Source: a virus | DNA: 47,795 nt | Strand: one strand, 5' to 3' | IMG/VR virus record: IMGVR_UViG_3300034062_005671 | Coordinates: 1 to 47,795 of that record | Shown here: piece by piece, positions 25,253 to 31,369 of the stretch | Position numbering within the stretch: the first letter of the stretch is position 1 | How the letters are laid out: each line of letters opens with the position of its first letter | Program-made: the position numbers and the translations under genes | The notes under the pieces: generated by a model | The model's input: only the letters and a program-made list of their open reading frames with translations | The model's database searches: none | What the model was told of the DNA's origin: nothing

Positions 25253-26632
25253 TTACGATTGTTTTTGTTCTTCTCTTTGTTTTCTCTTTTCCAAAAGTTC
25301 CTTAACTCTGTCTCTTTTTCTTTCCTCTTGTTGTTCTTCAAAACCTAAGAATGTTACCGACGATTCAGTATCAATTTCAAGTAGTTCGTTGTTGAACTTA
25401 CAGTTCTCAAACACTACCCCATCTTTACCAATACGTGATTTGGTAATCGCAATAGTTGCTAAGTTCATTTCTTTTTGTTGTAAAGTTTTCGCCACGGAAA
25501 TGATAACGTGTCCAACTTGTGCTTTCTTAATAGAACCACCCATCTGGTCGGTGGTAACAACCTCAGAAGATATAGAGCTTCTGTTACCCTGTGTTGCTGT
25601 CCATCCTACTAATGATAGTTCGTGACACATTGCCTCGAAACCTCTCATTACGGAACCTTCAGCCTTCCATTCATCTTTACTTGTACTCTCAGGAACCACA
25701 CAATCGATATAGTCCAAAAGAACCAAGTCAATCTTAGTACCATCAGCAATCATCTTTCTGATTTGGTTTTTGATTTGGTTCATTGACATCGAATCCGATG
25801 GAAGTTTTTTCAAGATTAACTCGTTCTTCATCGTTTCTTTGATGTCAGTGATTTTAGCCATTACTTCCTCTTTGTGTTTTACCAAGTTGTCTGGTTCGAT
25901 ACCCGTCCAAAGTGTGAAGTGTTTACGTTGTACAATCTTTGGGTTGTCCTCAAAAAAGATTTGAAGTACATTGTATCCAAGATTAAACGCATTGTTCGCA
26001 ATCTTTGTTAAGATAGTTGTTTTACCAACACCTGTAGGTGCTAAGATAACACCAATTTCTCCTTTTGCCAAACCACCTTTAAGTAGTCTGTCAATACCTG
26101 GTATTCCAATCGCAATTGGGTGACGGAAGTCCTCATCAAGTACGGTGTCAAGGTTAGAGAAGATATCAGTTGTTCCTGTATCTCTTTCCCCAACCTGAAG
26201 AGCTTCACGTACCAAACCTTCAACTTTGTCATAAGATTCAAAGTCACCTTCGGTAATGATTTTTTGGGCTTTGTCCATCGCCTTCTGTAATTCTTGTTGT
26301 TTACAGAACTTCAACGCTTTTTCTTGAACGAACATTGTTCCTTCAAATGGTGCATCTTTTACTTGTTTGATAGTGTCAAGGACAATTTTTGCAACTAATT
26401 CTTGTGAAATTTCTGATTTTACAATCTGCTCAAGAGTATCGAAGTTAGGGGTAGATTGGTATTTTGCGTGGTACTCCTTGGTCATTTGCAAGATAATCTT
26501 GAAGTATTTGTTATCAAAATAAGAACTCTCAATTACATCCATAATTGATGTAGAAAATTCTTTATCCACGATAAGTTGGTTTAAAAGTTGTATTTGGAAT
26601 GTATTCCCTAAGTAATCAAAATTCTTGTTCAT
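25253..26632 (-). CDS. Replicative DNA helicase, DnaB/gp41 family
   Basis: The 459-residue product has the two-domain layout of DnaB-type helicases: a helical N-terminal domain (residues 1-150) and a RecA-like motor. Walker A is LAPTGVGKTT at 197-206, Walker B is LVLLDYID, and the later GWTATQGNR segment matches the DnaB motif that contacts DNA and nucleotide. It would unwind the phage fork as a hexamer and work with the gp32 and UvsX homologues encoded upstream. T4 gp41 is a similar 475 residues. No primase gene is in the window. It is preceded by a 38-base gap with a CTATATTTAATAA motif and followed 21 bases later by nrdB. Confidence 0.92.
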   Translation of the reverse strand: MNKNFDYLGNTFQIQLLNQLIVDKEFSTSIMDVIESSYFDNKYFKIILQMTKEYHAKYQSTPNFDTLEQIVKSEISQELVAKIVLDTIKQVKDAPFEGTMFVQEKALKFCKQQELQKAMDKAQKIITEGDFESYDKVEGLVREALQVGERDTGTTDIFSNLDTVLDEDFRHPIAIGIPGIDRLLKGGLAKGEIGVILAPTGVGKTTILTKIANNAFNLGYNVLQIFFEDNPKIVQRKHFTLWTGIEPDNLVKHKEEVMAKITDIKETMKNELILKKLPSDSMSMNQIKNQIRKMIADGTKIDLVLLDYIDCVVPESTSKDEWKAEGSVMRGFEAMCHELSLVGWTATQGNRSSISSEVVTTDQMGGSIKKAQVGHVIISVAKTLQQKEMNLATIAITKSRIGKDGVVFENCKFNNELLEIDTESSVTFLGFEEQQEERKRDRVKELLEKRKQREEQKQS

Positions 26633-26656
26633 ATTGTATTTTTTCGTCCGTCTGTT

Positions 26657-26669
26657 TTATTAAATATAG
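26657..26669 (-). promoter_or_regulatory. CTATATTTAATAA motif before the helicase gene
   Basis: The minus strand reads CTATATTTAATAA in the 38-base gap before the helicase, 24 bases from the ATG at 26632. It is a weaker relative of the TATTTAT motif (TATTTAA). Confidence 0.25.
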
Positions 26670-26670
26670 C

Positions 26671-27120
26671 TTACTTTAAGTCAAATCCCAAATAATCAAA
26701 AGATAATTTTTGAGCTGAAAAAATGTCAGTTAATTCTTTTAAAACGTCTTTCAAAAATGGTCGTACATCAACCGTATAACGAACTTTTGGTGGGAACAAT
26801 TTTCCGTCAAAATTTCTATGACAAATTGTCTGCTCCCCAATTTTAACGTAAAGGTTAAATTCTTCTTTACCATCAGTAAACGATGTGTCCATAATTGCAG
26901 GGTCTGTAACAATCGCATCTTTGTTGTCCATCATGTACACAACTGTTTTCATTTTTAAGTTGTACTCAAGGGAATCTTTAAGTCGTTTAATAAACTCGTA
27001 TAACTCCAAAGAATTTTTTGCTTTTGGGTTGTACCCACGAACATTAAAAAATCTCTGAACAACGATGTTGTCATTCAACGTAAGTAAGAATTCCATTTTG
27101 GTGCTGTCTTGCTCTTTCAT
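26671..27120 (-). CDS. Unrecognised protein of the replication block, 149 residues
   Basis: The 149-residue soluble product shows no motif I can assign. It begins MKEQDSTKMEFLLTLNDNI; a second Met at residue 9 is an alternative start. It has a RFFNVRGYNPKAKNSLELYE segment and ends with a helix-strand DVLKELTDIFSAQKLSFDYL. The gene is wedged between the 5' nuclease (3-base spacing) and the helicase, so a role in replication or nuclease/helicase loading is plausible. No zinc-binding cysteines or nucleotide-binding loop are seen. The function is unknown. Confidence 0.65.
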   Translation of the reverse strand: MKEQDSTKMEFLLTLNDNIVVQRFFNVRGYNPKAKNSLELYEFIKRLKDSLEYNLKMKTVVYMMDNKDAIVTDPAIMDTSFTDGKEEFNLYVKIGEQTICHRNFDGKLFPPKVRYTVDVRPFLKDVLKELTDIFSAQKLSFDYLGFDLK

Positions 27121-27123
27121 AAT

Positions 27124-28125
27124 TTAATTTTTGTTTGTATTTCTTTTTTCTTTTCTTGTTAATTTCATAAAGGGTTTGAGGAAGTTAACCCAAGCTTCAT
27201 CGTTCTTGGGTAGATACTTAAAGAGACCATCTTCCATCATCATTCTCATTAAGTTCTTATATCCCCTATCTGTAGGGTCTATAGTGTCGGTTAAAATCTG
27301 TTCAACTAATTCTTTTCCATCGGCAGTAATTAAAGGGTTTGTAAGGTCGACTATCTTTTTGTTGGTTGTATAAAACTCTTCTCCAAATATAGTTGATTTA
27401 GTTTTACCAGTCAAAAGATTTGTCAATGTTTTGGAAGGTTTCTCTTGCGGGAGATTTCGTGCATAATCCAAGATTTCTTCGATAGTGCATGGTTTCTCCT
27501 GCAATTGTGGGAATAACTTAACTAAAGTTTTTTCTCCAAGTCCTTGAATACCATCAATGTTATCGGACTTGTCTCCTGTGAATACTTTAGTCACCAATAC
27601 ATTATAGTGAGGGATGTCCACCTTGTTGATGGAAATCATATCTCCGTTTTTAAAGTATTGTTTTGTGATTGGGGAGTAGATGGTTACATTCTCGGAGATA
27701 AGTTGTGTAAGGTCTTTATCCGCAGAAAAAATGATAATCTGTTCGTCTTTGGATATCTTACAATAATGAGCAATGAGGTCATCCGCCTCATTATCTTCAA
27801 CCTCAATTTGTCTTACGAAAATTTCTTCGAGATATTGTTTGACACGAGCTCTTTGATACAAATACGATTCGTACTTGTATTCATTCATACTCTCTCGTCT
27901 GTTCTCTTTGTATTGGGGATAAATTGATTTTCTTATAGATGAATTTGATTCACCATCCCAAAATACAACAACCTTATCATGGTTGTGTTCTTCAAGGAAT
28001 TTACGGAGTATATTCACAAAGTGAAATACTCCACCCACGTGGTCTCCGTTGTTAAAAACATCTTTGGCTCCGTGGAATCCTATTTTAAATAAGTTATTAC
28101 CGTCTACTAATAGTGTCTTAATCAC
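27124..28125 (-). CDS. rnh: 5'-3' exonuclease, RNase H/FEN family
   Basis: The 333-residue product has the acidic metal-binding pattern of the T4 RNase H/FEN-1 family: Asp8 (LLVDGNN), Asp57 (FWDGE), the arch-region YPQYKENRR, the DNEADDLIA cluster at 111-119, SADKDL with Asp136 and Asp138, and the helix-hairpin-helix region GDKSDNIDGIQGLGEKT at 184-200. Such enzymes remove RNA primers and flaps from lagging-strand fragments. The start is a GTG at 28125, placed immediately before the first beta strand; the nearby ATG is out of frame. The gene follows uvsX by 29 bases and precedes the 149-residue unknown by 3 bases. Confidence 0.9.
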   Translation of the reverse strand: MIKTLLVDGNNLFKIGFHGAKDVFNNGDHVGGVFHFVNILRKFLEEHNHDKVVVFWDGESNSSIRKSIYPQYKENRRESMNEYKYESYLYQRARVKQYLEEIFVRQIEVEDNEADDLIAHYCKISKDEQIIIFSADKDLTQLISENVTIYSPITKQYFKNGDMISINKVDIPHYNVLVTKVFTGDKSDNIDGIQGLGEKTLVKLFPQLQEKPCTIEEILDYARNLPQEKPSKTLTNLLTGKTKSTIFGEEFYTTNKKIVDLTNPLITADGKELVEQILTDTIDPTDRGYKNLMRMMMEDGLFKYLPKNDEAWVNFLKPFMKLTRKEKRNTNKN

Positions 28126-28154
28126 ATTTGTGATTTAAATGGTGAAACAATATA

Positions 28155-29156
28155 TTAATCCTCTTTTTCTTCTTTCAATGTGAAATCACCGTCAGTTCCA
28201 ATAATTTCTTTCCAATAGTCAGCGTGTTCTTTTTTGTATGACTCAATGGACGCTTTTTCTTCTGACGCTTCTTTACCTGCCAAGAATCCGTGTGGTGTCA
28301 CAATAATCTTACCGTCTTCATAACCTAAACCATTGATGTGGTTTTTCATTACGGAAACTTTAGTTCTAATTGCAAACTTAACACTTCTCTTATCTTTGGT
28401 TGCAGTAATCTTATTTGTTCCTGCACCTTTTTGATTACCAAATAAGAATACTAATGATGAGTTTAACCAAATAGCTTCACCACCTTTAGCTTTAATTTTT
28501 GGTTGACCAAATGGATTGTCAGGTAATTCAACCCAAGGTTGGTTAACGATAACCAATGTGTTTTCGTATTTTGAATCAGATTTACGTGAACCTGAAATAC
28601 GTTGATTGATACCCATACCGATTTTATCCGCTAATACAGATGCGTTGTGTTGTTTACCACCTTTACCATCAAATGTCATCTTACAAGGAACTGAACCAAC
28701 TGAATCCCACAAGAATAATAAACTGTAATCCAATTCACCTTTTTCTTGTGCGTCTAATAAACTATTAATGTAGTCAGTAATTTGTTCAATGTAATCAAAG
28801 TCATTGTTGAAGATGTAAAAACCATCCCAATCAATCTCACCTGTTTCTTCATCGACAACTTCCTCACATTCAAAACCCATAAGTTTTGCGTGTTCAAAAG
28901 ACCATTTCTGCTCTGTAATAATGAATACAGGTAGAATACCTTTCTTTTGGGCATCAACTGCAGATTTAACTAAAGCAGTTGTTTTACCTGTATCAGAGTG
29001 ACCCAAGAACATATTTAAGTGCCCAATCGCAGGACCAGGTAGTCCAACCGCATCCAAGAAGTCAGGACCTAAATCAAAAAATCTCTGTGGTTTGTATTTA
29101 GCCGAAGTAGAGAATTTTTTCTTTACCGCACTAAAATCGTTCTTTTTAATCGCCAT
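28155..29156 (-). CDS. uvsX: RecA-like recombinase UvsX
   Basis: The 333-residue product is a RecA/UvsX strand-exchange ATPase. Walker A reads GHSDTGKTT (52-60), a variant of the bacterial GPESSGKT. The catalytic glutamate is probably Glu82 (IITEQKW), and Walker B ends in LLFLWDSVGS with Asp151. A segment near 190-235 (GINQRISGSRK ... LVIVNQPWVEL) corresponds to the DNA-binding loops and the ATP-sensing strand. In T4-like phages UvsX drives recombination-dependent replication and repair, acting on gp32-coated single strands. The ATG overlaps the end of the small upstream gene by 11 bases. The C-terminus is acidic and lysine-rich (FTLKEEKED), as is common in this family. Confidence 0.93.
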   Translation of the reverse strand: MAIKKNDFSAVKKKFSTSAKYKPQRFFDLGPDFLDAVGLPGPAIGHLNMFLGHSDTGKTTALVKSAVDAQKKGILPVFIITEQKWSFEHAKLMGFECEEVVDEETGEIDWDGFYIFNNDFDYIEQITDYINSLLDAQEKGELDYSLLFLWDSVGSVPCKMTFDGKGGKQHNASVLADKIGMGINQRISGSRKSDSKYENTLVIVNQPWVELPDNPFGQPKIKAKGGEAIWLNSSLVFLFGNQKGAGTNKITATKDKRSVKFAIRTKVSVMKNHINGLGYEDGKIIVTPHGFLAGKEASEEKASIESYKKEHADYWKEIIGTDGDFTLKEEKED

Positions 29157-29373
29157 AATTCGTTGAATAAAATTGTTTTAGGGTTACAAGTTTATCTGAA
29201 GCGTTTGCAAGTTTTTCGACAAAATTATCCATTTCTTCCAAGTGTTGAGGGTGTTCCCCAATTCCTACCGCATTCTCCATATAAACCATTAATGTTGCCT
29301 CAGCTTCAGCAACTTCACTCTCGTATTTCAATACAAGAGATTCAAACATTTTTTTTCCTATTCTATTTTCCAT
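29146..29373 (-). CDS. Small acidic coiled-coil protein upstream of uvsX
   Basis: The 75-residue product is almost entirely helical by composition, with heptad-like hydrophobics (FESLVLKYESEVAEAEATL ... FVEKLANASDKLVTLKQFY). It overlaps uvsX by 11 bases, so the two are probably translationally coupled. The position between gp32 and uvsX raises the possibility of a recombination mediator (UvsY-like role), but UvsY of T4 is nearly twice as long and I see no sequence match. It follows the gp32 terminator, so its mRNA comes from readthrough or a local promoter. Confidence 0.65.
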   Translation of the reverse strand: MENRIGKKMFESLVLKYESEVAEAEATLMVYMENAVGIGEHPQHLEEMDNFVEKLANASDKLVTLKQFYSTNYGD

Positions 29374-29390
29374 GTGTTATTTTTTATAAA

Positions 29391-29433
29391 AGAAAAGAGC
29401 TTGGACACTACGTCTAAGTAAATGTCCAAGCTC
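29391..29433 (-). terminator. Intrinsic terminator after the gp32-like gene
   Basis: An 11-base perfect stem (29397-29407 with 29423-29433, core GAGCTTGGACA) encloses a 15-base loop just after the gp32 stop. The minus strand continues TTTTCTTTTAT. It probably lets gp32 be made in excess over the downstream recombination genes. Confidence 0.85.
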
Positions 29434-29440
29434 AGTTAAA

Positions 29441-30289
29441 TTAGAATGGTAATTCAGAGTCAGCTTCGTCGTTAGCCTGTGGGTCAACGATTGGTGTAGA
29501 CTTACCACCACCGATAGATGTTGTAGATTCAGTATCGTTTGAATATACATAACCACCTTTTTCACTATCCCATTTTGGAGTTTCTCCACGAGCAATCGCC
29601 TCAAGATAATCAACAGGTTTTTTAGAATATACGTCCATCCAAGTCATCTCGTCATTAATCCAAGCATCTCCTTGAGCTTTGTCTTCATGAACAGGAGCTG
29701 GGTCATCGTACATGATTGTAGAAATACTTGTGTACTCTTTACCTGCAGGTGTTTTAGATTTTGTCAATTCGATAACAAGGTCACGTCCTTTTTCAGGGTC
29801 GGTGATATCTCCTTTGTTTCTCCAAATTGGAATGATTTTATCCAAGATACCATCATTCTTATAGTTGTGTTTAAATCTCCAAAATTTAACACCATCTTCT
29901 TCGTGGTCACGGTCGATAACCTTAACGATGTAGAATTTACGAGATTTGTATTGTTTTGCCAATTCTTTGTCTGACTCTTTACCCGTAGACATCAACTCTT
30001 CGTAAACCTCATTCAAAGGTGAACGCTCGTTGTCATTTTTTCCTGGGTCATAAAATTTGTTCCACTGACCACCAACTTGAATTTCGTGATACCATGCTTC
30101 TTTGAATGGTGAAGAACCATCTGCTGTTGGGAGGATACGTACTCTACGTTGTCCTGATTTCTCCTTGTCAGAAAGGATACAAGCGAAATACTTTTTCATT
30201 CTTTCGTCTTGTGACATTTTACTTTGGGCCCCGCCCCCTTGTTGTGCTTTTTCGTACTGTGCCAATACGGCGTCTAATGAACTCATCAT
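29441..30289 (-). CDS. gp32: Single-stranded DNA-binding protein, gp32-like
   Basis: The 282-residue product resembles T4 gp32 (301 residues) in layout: a short basic N-terminal cooperativity region (SQDERMKKYF), an OB-fold core (RRVRILPTADG ... FYIVKVIDRDHEEDGVKFW ... GRDLVIELTK), and an acidic flexible tail. The only cysteine is Cys37, so the zinc ribbon of T4 gp32 (one His, three Cys) is absent. The tail ends in EADSELPF, resembling the acidic -PF tip of bacterial SSB that docks partner proteins. Two adjacent ATGs occur (30289 and 30286). It has its own strong promoter and its own terminator, giving an isolated unit suited to high expression. Confidence 0.92.
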   Translation of the reverse strand: MMSSLDAVLAQYEKAQQGGGAQSKMSQDERMKKYFACILSDKEKSGQRRVRILPTADGSSPFKEAWYHEIQVGGQWNKFYDPGKNDNERSPLNEVYEELMSTGKESDKELAKQYKSRKFYIVKVIDRDHEEDGVKFWRFKHNYKNDGILDKIIPIWRNKGDITDPEKGRDLVIELTKSKTPAGKEYTSISTIMYDDPAPVHEDKAQGDAWINDEMTWMDVYSKKPVDYLEAIARGETPKWDSEKGGYVYSNDTESTTSIGGGKSTPIVDPQANDEADSELPF

Positions 30290-30322
30290 GTTTTTATATA
30301 TTTAAGTTTAATTTGTTTTACA

Positions 30323-30351
30323 ATTATAGTCTAGTTTTACCACTTTGTCAA
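30323..30351 (-). promoter_or_regulatory. Strong sigma70-type promoter for the gp32-like gene
   Basis: The minus strand reads TTGACA, 17 bases, TATAAT, an exact match to the bacterial housekeeping consensus and spacing. It also contains TTTG then 20 bases then TATAATTG, one mismatch from the Bacteroidetes TTTG/TAnnTTTG pattern. Transcription would start near 30316, leaving a leader of about 27 bases. It sits directly after the terminator of the upstream gene. Confidence 0.85.
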
Positions 30352-30381
30352 ATAAAAAAAGGTCACCTTTTGGGTGACCTT
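30351..30381 (-). terminator. Intrinsic terminator before the gp32-like gene
   Basis: A 9-base perfect stem (30359-30367 with 30373-30381, AAGGTCACC/GGTGACCTT) with a 5-base loop is followed on the minus strand by seven T residues counting the stem end. It lies 20 bases after the stop of the 233-residue gene and touches the gp32 promoter, insulating that promoter from upstream transcription. Confidence 0.9.
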
Positions 30382-30400
30382 ACATTATTTGTTGTGTTTG

Positions 30401-31102
30401 TTATTTGTATTTGAATTCGTCTTCAAATCCGTTACCTTGGAAAGAATTCTTAATATCGTTAACATTGATGTCGGTCACGTCATCAGGTGTTAAAACATAA
30501 TCATTTTTTCCCGTCTTTTCCATCTCTTCCGACTTATCATCAAAAAATTGTGATAATTTTTGACTGTAAGGATATGAGTCATAAGTTCTTAACTCCAATT
30601 TTTCTTGTGGAGTTTTTTCACGATACTTCTCGATTTTGTTTTCAAGAGCATTTAACTTATTCATAATCGCATCCATCTCACCTAATCTTGATTCCAATTT
30701 ACCTAATTGTCCAAATAAGTTTTCAAAGTAATCGTCTTGTTTTGATTGAATGTCTTTTTGAGTGGTAACCAATTCAGTAATGTCAAGTTCTTCACTATCA
30801 CCACCTTCTTCGGTACCTTTTTCCATTGATTCACCTTCATCATCGATTTTCTCAACATCAGGGTCATTTTCAACATCGATAGGTGTTGCAGGTGCCTCTC
30901 CCGCTGGTGGTGCTCCCGCAGCATCAGGTGCTGGTGGTGGAACCGCCGCTGCGTCTGCAGGTGGTGGAGGAGGTGCCGCTCCTGCATCAGGTGCAAGTGC
31001 AGCTAAATCATCAGGAGCTGACTCTGTTGCCTGTTCCAAAATATACTTGTTGATACTTCTGTATCTTTCAATTTCACTTAATATTTTTTTGTCTATACCC
31101 AT
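30401..31102 (-). CDS. Pro/Ala-rich coiled-coil protein, function unknown
   Basis: The 233-residue product has four visible parts: a helical N-terminus (residues 1-27, KKILSEIERYRSINKYILEQ), a Pro/Ala-rich flexible linker (about 28-75), a very acidic stretch (76-108), and a coiled coil (about 110-165, ending KLNALENKIEKYREK) followed by a tail ending FEDEFKYK. No enzyme motif is seen. The linker is locally GC-richer than its surroundings because of Ala/Pro/Gly codons. It follows the 74-residue gene by 4 bases, and the pair trails the hub gene, so a virion or assembly role is possible, but adjacency to gp32 allows others. Confidence 0.7.
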   Translation of the reverse strand: MGIDKKILSEIERYRSINKYILEQATESAPDDLAALAPDAGAAPPPPPADAAAVPPPAPDAAGAPPAGEAPATPIDVENDPDVEKIDDEGESMEKGTEEGGDSEELDITELVTTQKDIQSKQDDYFENLFGQLGKLESRLGEMDAIMNKLNALENKIEKYREKTPQEKLELRTYDSYPYSQKLSQFFDDKSEEMEKTGKNDYVLTPDDVTDINVNDIKNSFQGNGFEDEFKYK

Positions 31103-31106
31103 TGTA

Positions 31107-31331
31107 TTAACCGTTTAACAATTGCTTTATACCTTTAGATGTTTCAACTCTTACTTTTCTATTGGCAGTTGTTTGGTGACCAGCTCTTTCAATAAGACCG
31201 TCTCTTTCTCTAACAGTATAACAATCTCCCGTATCTAAATCACAAACTTGTTTAGTACCGTCACCGTTATCTTCTTGAGAAAATCTTGTAGATTTACCAA
31301 GGTAGTTGTCTAATGCTGTTTTAATATCCAT
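31107..31331 (-). CDS. Small unrecognised protein, 74 residues
   Basis: The 74-residue product starts MDIKTALDNYLGKSTRF and contains a short polar middle (EDNGDGTKQVCDLDTGDCYT) with two cysteines seven residues apart, then a basic C-terminus (TANRKVRVETSKGIKQLLNG). It is not recognised. It leads a two-gene unit with the 233-residue coiled-coil protein, after a 38-base gap containing a TATATTTATATA motif 11 bases before the ATG. The tight spacing and normal codon use support it as a real gene. Confidence 0.6.
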   Translation of the reverse strand: MDIKTALDNYLGKSTRFSQEDNGDGTKQVCDLDTGDCYTVRERDGLIERAGHQTTANRKVRVETSKGIKQLLNG

Positions 31332-31342
31332 AATTATGTTTC

Positions 31343-31354
31343 TATATAAATATA
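31343..31354 (-). promoter_or_regulatory. TATATTTATATA motif before the 74-residue gene
   Basis: The minus strand reads TATATTTATATA 11 bases before the ATG at 31331, in the 38-base gap after the hub gene. It contains the recurring TATTTAT core. Confidence 0.35.
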
Positions 31355-31369
31355 TCGTTATTTGTTAAA

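Noticed and set aside
25173-25625. 150-codon plus-strand frame
   Set aside because: Antisense to the helicase C-terminus and the nrdB start; composition is Ser/Cys/Phe-rich, as expected from reversed coding sequence.
30762-31118. 118-codon plus-strand Ser/Gly/Ala-rich frame
   Set aside because: Antisense to the Pro/Ala-rich linker of the 233-residue protein; low complexity explains the open frame.
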